Source of the DNA: a virus
DNA length: 27,856 nucleotides
IMG/VR virus record: IMGVR_UViG_3300042430_002389
Span: 1-27,856 of that record
Strand: one strand, 5' to 3'
Shown: positions 1-5,855 of the stretch, piece after piece
Numbering within the stretch: position 1 is the first letter of the stretch
Layout of the letters: the number at the start of each line of letters is the position of its first letter
Position numbers and translations under genes: made by a program
Notes under the pieces: model-generated
Told to the model about the DNA's origin: nothing
The model's database searches: none
What the model saw: only the letters and a program-made list of their open reading frames with translations

Positions 1-73
1 CTGCTTCCCTCTCTTGCTTACGCTTGGCGTTCCTATTTGATTGCTCTCCGAGCAGTAGAATCATATTACTCAT
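1..73 (-). CDS. Partial CDS, N-terminus only, unknown
   Basis: Reading leftward from an ATG at 73 gives 24 open codons (MSNMILLLGEQSNRNAKRK..., basic and Arg/Lys rich) that run off the left edge. The ATG overlaps the TGA of the ParB-like gene in an ATGA junction, the same arrangement as many junctions in this operon, which is the main support for the start. Too little is present to assign a function. Confidence 0.55.
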   Translation of the reverse strand, partial: MSNMILLLGEQSNRNAKRKQEREA

Positions 74-684
74 TGTGTAGATATTTTATGCTCTTCGATT
101 ATGTTTAAAAGCCCCTCTTCTAAGGTAGTCCCCACAGACAGTAGGTAGTCTGTTACGCTGGCATACGCTTCGGTATTATACCTTAGGGTAATTTTCTTAG
201 CCTTATCATCGTTCTTAACCTTCTCTGCCTCTTCCATCATCTCATCCATGCCATACATGATGTCCATACCCATAGCTTCTAACAACTCTTGCTCCCAGTC
301 ATTAGCCAAGAGGTCGTAGTCATTTTCACCGAAGGATACGTTGTCTTTGATGGTAATGGCTTTAAGCATTTCTAGGCTCGTAGAAGCCTCCAAAATCTTA
401 CATGGCACTTCTGCCCACCCAAGCTCTTTAACTGCGTGTAATCGCATATTACCAGCTATTACGATGTACTCTATCTGTGACTGATGCTTAGACTTTAGAG
501 TAGGTGTGTACGGATACACGATAAGCTCTCTAAGTTGCATCATATCGGGGTCATCTTGTATCGACTTTAACAACTTATTGAATCTGTTGTCTTTGATTAA
601 CCTAGGGTTCTTAGGTAGTCCTTCGATTTGACCGAGGTTATTCTTTAGCTGATACAGCTTTAGGGTTTTAGTTTCCTTCAACAT
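70..684 (-). CDS. ParB-like (ParB/sulfiredoxin-fold) phage protein
   Basis: 204 aa from the chosen start. The ParB N-terminal signature is visible: an NPR motif near residue 26, an 'I-x-GNMRLHA' box near residues 75-84 (the nucleotide-binding GxxR box of ParB/Srx folds), then the 'KDNVSFGENDYDLLANDW' segment common in phage ParB-like proteins. Chromosomal ParB proteins bind parS and CTP; phage relatives near terminases and methyltransferases are often stand-alone nuclease-like or regulatory proteins, and no helix-turn-helix follows the ParB box here, so a partition role is not supported. An upstream in-frame ATG at 714 would add MFSGKVKPRR but overlap the zinc-ribbon gene by 47 nt. The ATG at 684 overlaps by 17 nt and is preferred. 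No parA partner is present in the window. Confidence 0.8.
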   Translation of the reverse strand: MLKETKTLKLYQLKNNLGQIEGLPKNPRLIKDNRFNKLLKSIQDDPDMMQLRELIVYPYTPTLKSKHQSQIEYIVIAGNMRLHAVKELGWAEVPCKILEASTSLEMLKAITIKDNVSFGENDYDLLANDWEQELLEAMGMDIMYGMDEMMEEAEKVKNDDKAKKITLRYNTEAYASVTDYLLSVGTTLEEGLLNIIEEHKISTQ

Positions 685-835
685 TCTTCTTGGCTTTACC
701 TTCCCACTGAACATTGGTAAGTAGTGATAAGCAATAAGGGCAGAATGCTCCGCCCTTTAAATCTATGTACAGCTGTTTTGGATCGTGTGCTACGAGTCCA
801 TGCTTGGGACAGTTTCCTATGTATCCTTTTTTCAT
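668..835 (-). CDS. Small zinc-ribbon protein (55 aa)
   Basis: The ATG at 835 overlaps the TGA of the upstream gene (ATGA). The 55-aa product has a CPKHG motif at residues 9-13 and a CPYC motif at residues 32-35, so three Cys plus one His form a probable zinc-binding ribbon. It ends at 668 inside the ParB-like gene. Such proteins are common in phage early operons and may bind nucleic acid or protein, but the partner is unknown. The tight coupling on both sides and the paired metal ligands argue that the gene is real despite its size. Confidence 0.65.
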   Translation of the reverse strand: MKKGYIGNCPKHGLVAHDPKQLYIDLKGGAFCPYCLSLLTNVQWEGKAKKNVEGN

Positions 836-1101
836 GGTAGTTGTGTTTCTCCGAAGAACGGCCTGGTATCGGTGCTTTTATTGCCTTTACATGACCATAA
901 CGCCCTAGCAAACCAATTGGGGCTATGCGTCTCTGATTTGATGCCAGCAGACCTGGAGCAGTAGTTATCTCCCTTTGGAGTTCCTGGAGAAATGGTGTAC
1001 CCCTTTGCGCCAAAGTGAACTGATTTATCCCCTTTGGTCGCTGTGTATTTCTTTCCTTTTGCGGTGCTGCGAGTGATGTTCCACCCTCTAAATTCTGCCA
1101 T
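832..1101 (-). CDS. Conserved-looking small phage protein, unknown function
   Basis: 89 aa, basic and Gly/Ser rich. Recognisable segments are 'GAKGYTISPGTPKGDNYCSRSAG' (residues about 31-53, with the YCxRS core) and 'SPNWFARALWSCKGNKS' (about 60-76). Phage proteins with a 'KGDxYCxRSxGI...SPNxxxRxxWxCxGxKS' pattern are familiar to me as small uncharacterised proteins; I cannot confirm the match without a search. Two conserved Cys could pair or bind metal. It ends in an ATGA junction with the zinc-ribbon gene and lies 11 nt after the methyltransferase stop. Confidence 0.65.
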   Translation of the reverse strand: MAEFRGWNITRSTAKGKKYTATKGDKSVHFGAKGYTISPGTPKGDNYCSRSAGIKSETHSPNWFARALWSCKGNKSTDTRPFFGETQLP

Positions 1102-1112
1102 GGCTATTTACT

Positions 1113-1646
1113 TTAAATCTTTACCCAAGAGCGACCGACTATCTCGAAGCCACCTACACCTAACACCTCTTCAACTGCCCTATGGACTCCCCTTGCATCT
1201 ATGTCGTGACCAGCAAAAATGCCTCCTTTTTTTAGCTTTGGCATCCACGCTAAGAGGTCTTTTTTAACGCTGGCATAGTCATGTGCCGCATCTATAAAGA
1301 TAAGGTCGCACGAGCCATCTTTGAACTTAGAGGCACTATCCGTAGAGTCTCCCACGATAGTCTCGATAATGTCATTGTTAAGGCAGAGGTGAACATTCTG
1401 CACGAATAGCTCAAACATATTCTTAGAGTATGTTCCTGGGCGTTCACCAGTAGTTCCTTTAAATGAGTCTACCGCATAAATCTTAGGGGACTTACCTGCT
1501 TCCTTAGAGGCAGAGGCTAAGTAGTTAATCGATTTTCCGTAAGCTACGCCTACTTCAACAAAGATGCTTTTGTTAGTTGCTTTTTTTACGGCTTCATCGT
1601 AAATTGATGGGAAGTCAAACCATCCGTGTACCTCTCTCCAAGTCAT
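1113..1646 (-). CDS. Class I SAM-dependent methyltransferase (Methyltransf_24-like)
   Basis: 177 aa. The SAM-binding motif I is FVEVGVAYGKS (residues 29-39), followed by an acidic strand end AVDSFKG (58-64), GDS (98-100), and the motif IV-like block DLIFIDAAHDYASVKKDL (113-130) ending in GGIFAGHD. The IDAxHxY and GGxxxGHD motifs are typical of the Methyltransf_24 family, often sugar or small-molecule O-methyltransferases. The substrate is unknown. The phage also carries three glycosyltransferases and an FkbM-type methyltransferase at the right end, so methylation of a glycan is one possibility (inference). It lies 9 nt upstream of the next gene start and is translated as part of the leftward operon. 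Confidence 0.85.
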   Translation of the reverse strand: MTWREVHGWFDFPSIYDEAVKKATNKSIFVEVGVAYGKSINYLASASKEAGKSPKIYAVDSFKGTTGERPGTYSKNMFELFVQNVHLCLNNDIIETIVGDSTDSASKFKDGSCDLIFIDAAHDYASVKKDLLAWMPKLKKGGIFAGHDIDARGVHRAVEEVLGVGGFEIVGRSWVKI

Positions 1647-1655
1647 AATCTATTA

Positions 1656-2036
1656 TTATTTAGGTGCTTTTTGCTCCAAATATAATGAAATAAATGCGTT
1701 GCACTCTTTCTGATTGCGTAGGATAACGCATTGGCTGTACAAGTTTCTGTACAAGTTAAGGAACATCTTCCACTTCATCTTCCCATCGGGAGTGAAGAAT
1801 CCCTTTGTCTCTATTGCTATTGTCTTATTTACTACGAAGTCCAGCTTGTAGGCTATCTCTCTGACAGCCTTACCCTCATACTTGAAGGACATCATAAGAA
1901 CGTGCTTCACTTGCTGCTCGTAGGGGATTGAATGCAGCTCTAACTGCCTCTTTAGGTAGGATTCAAGTTTAGAGTCGGACTTAGTACCATCCGACTCTAT
2001 AACCTTCTTGTTGCCGTATTTGCTTCTTCCAAACAT
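1656..2036 (-). CDS. DUF1064 family PD-(D/E)XK-like phage nuclease
   Basis: 126 aa. The N-terminus has the KYGNKK box (6-11) followed by 'DSKLE' (21-25), and the core reads YKLDFVVNKTIAIETKGF (63-80), a D-x9-E-x-K arrangement (D66, E76, K78) matching a PD-(D/E)XK nuclease active site. This combination is the hallmark of DUF1064 phage proteins, thought to act as endonucleases or Holliday-junction-resolvase-like enzymes in phage recombination. Start and upstream stop share a TAATG, so translation is probably coupled to the SSB-tail protein. A resolvase role would suit the ERF annealase in the same operon (inference). Confidence 0.85.
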   Translation of the reverse strand: MFGRSKYGNKKVIESDGTKSDSKLESYLKRQLELHSIPYEQQVKHVLMMSFKYEGKAVREIAYKLDFVVNKTIAIETKGFFTPDGKMKWKMFLNLYRNLYSQCVILRNQKECNAFISLYLEQKAPK

Positions 2037-2317
2037 TAAAAGGGAAGCCCGTCAGAACTAGGATTCAAATCCAGCGTTTCTTCTACCTCTTTCTTAGCTG
2101 GTCTCCAATCGCTAATGACTGGGACCAATGTTCCCTTGCCATCGTCTTGCTTCTTAGGCCATGCAGAGATGCGTATTTCACCCATCTCATCCTGATGCTC
2201 AAGCAGGCAAGCAATGAAGTCTTGCACCTTGATTTTCGTTTCAACGACATTCTTGCCGTTTACATTCTTTAGGTTCTGATAGAACCCTTTAGTCCACTTT
2301 GTTTCCGTTTGTGACAT
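2036..2317 (-). CDS. Small protein with SSB-like acidic C-terminal tip
   Basis: 93 aa, not assigned by overall fold. The last residues, LDLNPSSDGLPF, resemble the C-terminal tip of bacterial single-stranded-DNA-binding proteins (DDDIPF/DDLPF), which docks replication and repair partners. The body (about 75 residues with alternating hydrophobic stretches such as TKIKVQDFIACLL and EIRISAW) is short for a normal SSB (usually more than 110 aa) but could be a minimal OB-like domain. It sits between DnaA-like and nuclease genes, overlaps the upstream gene by 29 nt and is TAATG-coupled to the next. A phage SSB or SSB-tip mimic is the favoured idea; the evidence is the tail only. Confidence 0.6.
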   Translation of the reverse strand: MSQTETKWTKGFYQNLKNVNGKNVVETKIKVQDFIACLLEHQDEMGEIRISAWPKKQDDGKGTLVPVISDWRPAKKEVEETLDLNPSSDGLPF

Positions 2318-2600
2318 TTTCTTGAATTTTAGTTAATATTGATTTGAATTTTGATCTTTCCTTGCCTAATGGCTTTTTCTGTGATTTTGATCCGTACTTC
2401 TTTTGGAAGAACTCTTCGGGTGTCATCTTATACTTTCTAGGGTGAGCATAGTTTGCATAACCCTCCATGTATGCTCTTTTGATGTTATGCTTTTCTATCG
2501 ACCTCATCCTATGCAGTTGCTTCTTATAGAAGTTCCTAGGCATTAACGGAGGCTGGTCATCCAGCCATTCGAATAACCTATCGATTGCTGTTTTAGCCAT
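2289..2600 (-). CDS. Hypothetical basic protein, head of an internal transcription unit
   Basis: 103 aa from the ATG at 2600. Very basic (many Lys/Arg), with no hydrophobic segment. Visible pieces are DRLFEWLDDQPP near the N-terminus and a central 'YANYAHPRKYKMTPEEFFQKKYG' block. The xEEFFQKKYG ending resembles the HTEWFKKKYGQTE end of the 78-aa protein at 3100-3336, a short motif seen at the C-termini of several small Bacteroidota phage proteins. The ATG at 2606 is rejected in favour of 2600 because a perfect -7 element (TATATTTG on the minus strand) ends 3 nt upstream of 2600. Function unknown. Confidence 0.6.
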   Translation of the reverse strand: MAKTAIDRLFEWLDDQPPLMPRNFYKKQLHRMRSIEKHNIKRAYMEGYANYAHPRKYKMTPEEFFQKKYGSKSQKKPLGKERSKFKSILTKIQENVTNGNKVD

Positions 2601-2603
2601 ACG

Positions 2604-2636
2604 CAAATATATGTATATCAGGCTTCATAACCAAAA
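2604..2636 (-). promoter_or_regulatory. Leftward Bacteroidota-type promoter, leaderless arrangement
   Basis: Read on the minus strand: TTTTG (2636-2632), 20-bp spacer, TATATTTG (2611-2604), then CGT and the ATG at 2600. The -7 element matches TAnnTTTG perfectly. Transcription would begin at or within a base or two of the start codon. Confidence 0.6.
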
Positions 2637-3107
2637 TCATTCGTTAGTTAGGGTTTCAGACTCAGCAAGCATCTGCCTTCTCATCTCTATGGCTCTCTCT
2701 ATCCTTGCGTGGGACTCCACTACATATCCGAGCTTTAAAGCCCTTGCAGCCTTCGACAATTCGTTTACGATGGGGTCTGCATCTAAGGCTATGTCATCCG
2801 CTTTGTTTGTAACAACTTTCCGCACCCAGGTGAAGTCTTTGTTGTTGCAGAATATCTGATCTTCCACCACTTCTATTGCGTGGATGATGGTAGAGTGATG
2901 TCTGTCCCCGAATATCTTGCCTAGCTGGCTAAGTGTTACGCTTGGTGCGTACTTGCGGATGAGCCATATAGCGCACTGTCTTGCTCCCACTATCTCTCTC
3001 CTGCGCTTCTTGCTAATCATATCGGCATGGTCTATACCGGTATTGTTAGTTACGATTTCTATTACATCTGAGATTACCTTACTGGTGTCTTGCTTCAACT
3101 CACTCAC
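2637..3107 (-). CDS. DnaA domain IV-like (Bac_DnaA_C) DNA-binding protein
   Basis: 156 aa from a GTG at 3107. It corresponds to the C-terminal DNA-binding domain of the replication initiator DnaA. A leading helix and 'ISKKRRREIVGARQCAIWLIRK' (basic-loop region) are followed by 'LSQLGKIFGDRHHSTIIHAIEVVEDQ', in which GDRHHSTIIHA (about residues 67-77) matches the DnaA signature GGRDHSTVLHA that reads DnaA boxes. No AAA+ domain (Walker A/B) is present, so it is not a full DnaA; it could bind DnaA boxes as an initiator, competitor or repressor. In-frame ATGs at 3212 and 3185 would overlap the upstream gene by 86-113 nt, so GTG 3107 (or TTG 3098), next to the upstream TGA at 3100, is preferred. 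A perfect DnaA box lies at 14076-14084. Confidence 0.8.
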   Translation of the reverse strand: MSELKQDTSKVISDVIEIVTNNTGIDHADMISKKRRREIVGARQCAIWLIRKYAPSVTLSQLGKIFGDRHHSTIIHAIEVVEDQIFCNNKDFTWVRKVVTNKADDIALDADPIVNELSKAARALKLGYVVESHARIERAIEMRRQMLAESETLTNE

Positions 3108-3336
3108 TTTCTCCAGTCCTTTCTGTTTGTCCGTACTTCTTTTTAAACCATTCTGTATGCATCTGAAGTGGTCTCGACTGACCATCCTTGAATGCGAGGG
3201 TAAGGTGTTCACGTTCGTGTTGTATGACCTTATCTCTAAGGAAGGATACTATTACCTCCTTGAGGTTCTGTGCAGTTATTACCTCTGTGGGCATTTCGGA
3301 AATGACTTCCGCTGCAATTTCAATTGGTGTTTTCAT
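3100..3336 (-). CDS. Hypothetical small protein
   Basis: 78 aa, mostly helical by composition (MKTPIEIAAEVI..., NLKEVIVSFLRDKVIQHERE) with a C-terminal HTEWFKKKYGQTE. It shares the MKTP start with the gene at 3668-3898 and a helix-then-aromatic-tail plan, so the two may be diverged members of one small phage family. The stop overlaps the probable GTG start region of the DnaA-like gene. Function unknown. Confidence 0.6.
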   Translation of the reverse strand: MKTPIEIAAEVISEMPTEVITAQNLKEVIVSFLRDKVIQHEREHLTLAFKDGQSRPLQMHTEWFKKKYGQTERTGESE

Positions 3337-3338
3337 TT

Positions 3339-3671
3339 TTACGGTTTTAGTTTTTGTAAATCATCTTTTAATCGCTTCAAGAAAGACTCGTTTCCATCAT
3401 CGCCCGACCATAGCCAATCAATTCGCTGCATATAAACCTCGGCCTCGGAAATTATTCTAGCCGCTCGTTTAAACTCCTCGATAATTTCGGGTGGGTATTC
3501 GTAGTGAAACTTATCATCAGGATATTTTTCATACCAATCAGGTCCCATCCACGGCTCGGCTTCCATTTCCTCTTTGGTCTTTTCCTTGCCGTTTTTATCG
3601 ACCATATCGTCTATATCATCGACCACATCAGCAAGTCTATGCTGTAAGTAGTCCCAGTGTCCTCCGCTCAT
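3339..3671 (-). CDS. Conserved phage/bacterial small protein (MSGGHWDY family), unknown function
   Basis: 110 aa, acidic and Trp/Tyr rich. The N-terminal MSGGHWDYLQHRL and the C-terminal 'AEVYMQRIDWLWSGDDGNESFLKRL' are the two blocks I associate with a widespread uncharacterised family that begins MSGGHFDY and carries RIDWLxSGDDGxESF. The middle is a charged linker rich in Asp/Glu/Pro/Trp. It is joined to the next gene by an ATGA overlap at 3668-3671. No catalytic motif is recognised. Confidence 0.7.
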   Translation of the reverse strand: MSGGHWDYLQHRLADVVDDIDDMVDKNGKEKTKEEMEAEPWMGPDWYEKYPDDKFHYEYPPEIIEEFKRAARIISEAEVYMQRIDWLWSGDDGNESFLKRLKDDLQKLKP

Positions 3672-3898
3672 TTCTGTTTAGTGTTAAAGGTTCCGTTGTA
3701 GTATTCTTGCTTCTCAACCAGCATCCAGGTATCTTCATCCCATACAGTATGTGAACCTGCTTCATAAGCATCCATAATCACCTCTTTCTCTTTCTCCAAC
3801 ATTGATTCAATCTTGTCTAAGATGACTCTGTGTTCGTATCCATCAAGTTTTAATTCTGTATTAACCCAATGGTGTAATTCTTGCATCGGTGTTTTCAT
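3668..3898 (-). CDS. Small phage protein of the MKTPMQEL...EYYNxTF type
   Basis: 76 aa. MKTPMQELHHWVNTEL, a central helix 'ILDKIESMLEKEKEVIMDAYEAG' and the C-terminal 'VEKQEYYNGTF' fit a short family very common in Bacteroidota phages and prophages (MKTxMQ..., LLEKEKxxIxxA, EQYYNETF). Function is unknown; all-helical with an aromatic tail. It starts at a TAATG junction with the membrane microprotein gene and ends at an ATGA junction. Confidence 0.7.
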   Translation of the reverse strand: MKTPMQELHHWVNTELKLDGYEHRVILDKIESMLEKEKEVIMDAYEAGSHTVWDEDTWMLVEKQEYYNGTFNTKQK

Positions 3899-4047
3899 TA
3901 TCCAAAAATTAAAGCAATGGCTGCCGTGCCAAAGAAGGCAAGGAAAGCGCAGTAAGACAGTAAGGCTATGATGTCAATCACAAAATAGATGATGGACTTT
4001 GCCCAGTAGCCGATTGGCAGATGGCTGGTTGAATAGTTAGCTTTCAT
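3898..4047 (-). CDS. Membrane microprotein (49 aa)
   Basis: An ATG at 4047 overlaps the previous TGA (ATGA) and the TAA at 3898-3900 overlaps the next ATG (TAATG), so the frame exactly fills the gap between two genes. The product begins MKANYSTSHLPIGYWAKS and continues into about 30 hydrophobic residues (IIYFVIDIIALLSYCAFLAFFG and beyond), enough for one long or two short transmembrane helices. Nothing like a lysis cassette is nearby, so a holin role is not suggested; membrane anchoring or superinfection functions are possible but unsupported. Confidence 0.6.
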   Translation of the reverse strand: MKANYSTSHLPIGYWAKSIIYFVIDIIALLSYCAFLAFFGTAAIALIFG

Positions 4048-4277
4048 TCTTTCTCATCGTTTATAGTCCACTCATCGTTGTCATCATCCTCCAAGGCACG
4101 AGTAATTGCATCTTGCAGGTTTAGATACCCACGGAACTTACCATTTTGGTAGAGGTCAGCATATTCGCTGCCGATGTAAAGGTCAATGATGTGGTCACCA
4201 AGTTCCTCTTCACGTTCTGCTCTCGCATCGTATGCTGAGTTGTAAGCGTTCAGCTCGCTATCGAATGACTCAGACAT
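4044..4277 (-). CDS. Hypothetical acidic protein
   Basis: 77 aa, strongly acidic, with Glu/Asp clusters at the start (MSESFDSELN, EREEELGDH) and end (ALEDDDNDEWTINDEKE). The central 'IIDLYIGSEYADLYQNGKFRGYLNLQDAI' could form a small alpha/beta unit. It overlaps the upstream gene stop by 8 nt and the next start by 4 nt. No recognised family. Confidence 0.6.
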   Translation of the reverse strand: MSESFDSELNAYNSAYDARAEREEELGDHIIDLYIGSEYADLYQNGKFRGYLNLQDAITRALEDDDNDEWTINDEKE

Positions 4278-4434
4278 TTGCTGCCTCCTTTACTTTTGCA
4301 ACCATGCGTGCTTTACTTGCTTCGCTGCGTTTGAACGATGCAACACGGATGTCAATCATTTCGATTAACTCTGCTTTGATTTCATCGGGGACTCTCTTCT
4401 GAATCATCGATGTGGTGTACGTTAGTTTCTTCAT
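4270..4434 (-). CDS. Small basic protein, unknown
   Basis: 54 aa from ATG 4434 (MKKLTYTTSMIQKRVPDEIKA...). An in-frame ATG at 4476 would add an unlikely Trp/Cys-rich leader and run across a promoter-like site, so it was not used. The body is a helical Lys/Arg/Glu segment (ELIEMIDIRVASFKRSEASKARMVAKVKEA). A DNA-binding ribbon-helix-helix type fold is conceivable but not demonstrated. Confidence 0.5.
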   Translation of the reverse strand: MKKLTYTTSMIQKRVPDEIKAELIEMIDIRVASFKRSEASKARMVAKVKEAANV

Positions 4435-4454
4435 ATCGTTTTTGTTTGATGCTG

Positions 4455-4484
4455 TAAATCTACAACTTCTCCACAAATAAACAA
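4455..4484 (-). promoter_or_regulatory. Possible promoter for the genes after dnaB
   Basis: Minus strand: TTG (4484-4482), 19-bp spacer, TAGATTTA (4462-4455; one mismatch to TAnnTTTG), about 20 nt before the ATG at 4434. It lies in a 71-nt gap unusual for this operon. The 12-bp palindrome ACAATGCATTGT (4481-4492) overlaps the -33 region and could be an operator. Confidence 0.35.
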
Positions 4485-4492
4485 TGCATTGT
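4481..4492. promoter_or_regulatory. 12-bp palindrome, possible operator
   Basis: ACAATGCATTGT is a perfect palindrome in the short gap downstream of the helicase gene; the flanking CCACAA (4471-4476) and TTGTGG (4489-4494) form a second, partly overlapping inverted pair. No matching copy was noticed elsewhere. Confidence 0.3.
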
Positions 4493-4505
4493 GGAAGAAA
4501 TATTT

Positions 4506-5855
4506 TTATTCATTATTCCATTGCCTTACGATTGTTGTTTTCTCAGGAATGGGAAGGGGTTTGAACTTAGGAGCGTAGTCCATGACCTTGGTATACTTTA
4601 GGTCGGTAGAGGCAACAGCTACTCCAAGCTCTCCGTTTCTATTCTTGCGGACCAATATCTCCATCACATCCTTAGCATCCTCGAAGGCTGGAGCAGACTC
4701 TTCCATATACGCTGCTGGACGATAACAGAACAGCACCTTGTCTGCATCATATTCCAGCTGGCCACTCTCTCTAAGGTCTGCCATAAATGGTCTCTTATCT
4801 TCTCTCTCTTCGACTTTCCGACTTAAGGATGATATAAGACATATCCAAACACCTTGACGCTTACACATAGCCTTAAACTGCTTCGAGATGTTAGTGATTT
4901 GCTCTACCTTGTTTTTCATCTTATCCTCCCTCATCGGAGAGACAAGCTGGAGGTAGTCGATGTACACGCCTTCCACTCCATGCTGGCGAACCATCCTTGC
5001 TATCTCGGATTCTATCTTGACCGGGTCGGCATCGGGTTGATCACTAATGTACAGCTTAGTGTTTTTAAGTTTGTCTACATGGGCAGCCACTTGGTTTATC
5101 TCCTGAACGCTGAGGTTCTCTACGATGTTGATGAACTTCTTACCATCTATCTCGGTAGAGTTGCTTAGAAGCCTTGAGGTAAGCTGCTCGGTAGACATCT
5201 CCATAGTGATGAAGCCAACTGCTGTATCCTTCTGCGCTTGGTTGTATGCCATCTGAAGTGCGAGCGTTGTTTTGCCATGGGCAGGTCTGCCTCCAAGGAT
5301 TATGAAGTCCCCAGGCTGGAAGCCATTCACGATACTGTCTAAGGCTCTTAGGTGCGTCTTAGTGGACTTAACTTTCTCCTTGCCATCCTTTATCCTCGCA
5401 ATCTTCTTAACGAAGCTTAGAGCAGCTGTATGAACATCTGTGCTGGTAGCATCGATGTCATCCGCATTAAGGACATTGAACTGCTCGAAAGCCTTCGGGA
5501 TGTCGAAGTCTGCCATAAGCTCCCTCTTTATCTCTTCCAGCTTATTAGCCTTGTACATATCATGCAGTTCGGCTATGTAGTGTTTAACGTGCTGAAGCTC
5601 GAAGATACCGCCAGCACTCATCTCTGCCAGCTTAGAAGCATTAGAAGCAAATCCTAAGTCCTTCATCTTTTTAAAGATGGTGAGTACATCTACTGGCTTA
5701 GACTCCCGATGGAGAACCTGGCAAGCAGCGAAGATGTTTCTACGCTCACCGCTGAAGTACTCCGCTCTTAGAGATGTAATTACATTGCCCGTATTCATAT
5801 CGGGGGACATGAGTACTGCGAGGACTTTTTCTTGGACTGCTTCAGAATATTGCAT
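4506..5855 (-). CDS. dnaB: DnaB-like replicative helicase
   Basis: 449 aa, full length for the family. Residues 1-100 form the DnaB N-terminal helical domain (EAVQEKVLAVLMSPD..., SKPVDVLTIFKKM). The RecA-like core starts near 165: Walker A GGRPAHGKT (188-196), the H1a glutamate in ITMEMS (216-221), Walker B GVYIDYLQLV (296-305), and DLRESGQLEYDADKV with an arginine-rich C-terminal part. It unwinds DNA ahead of the phage fork as a hexameric 5'-3' helicase in the cytoplasm. It follows the DnaD-like gene with a 14-nt overlap, the usual loader-helicase order in phage operons. Confidence 0.95.
   Translation of the reverse strand: MQYSEAVQEKVLAVLMSPDMNTGNVITSLRAEYFSGERRNIFAACQVLHRESKPVDVLTIFKKMKDLGFASNASKLAEMSAGGIFELQHVKHYIAELHDMYKANKLEEIKRELMADFDIPKAFEQFNVLNADDIDATSTDVHTAALSFVKKIARIKDGKEKVKSTKTHLRALDSIVNGFQPGDFIILGGRPAHGKTTLALQMAYNQAQKDTAVGFITMEMSTEQLTSRLLSNSTEIDGKKFINIVENLSVQEINQVAAHVDKLKNTKLYISDQPDADPVKIESEIARMVRQHGVEGVYIDYLQLVSPMREDKMKNKVEQITNISKQFKAMCKRQGVWICLISSLSRKVEEREDKRPFMADLRESGQLEYDADKVLFCYRPAAYMEESAPAFEDAKDVMEILVRKNRNGELGVAVASTDLKYTKVMDYAPKFKPLPIPEKTTIVRQWNNE

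Noticed and set aside
696-1013. 105-aa minus-strand ORF overlapping the zinc-ribbon and 832-1101 genes
   Set aside because: Arg/His/Gly-rich out-of-frame translation; the two ATGA-linked frames explain this segment better.
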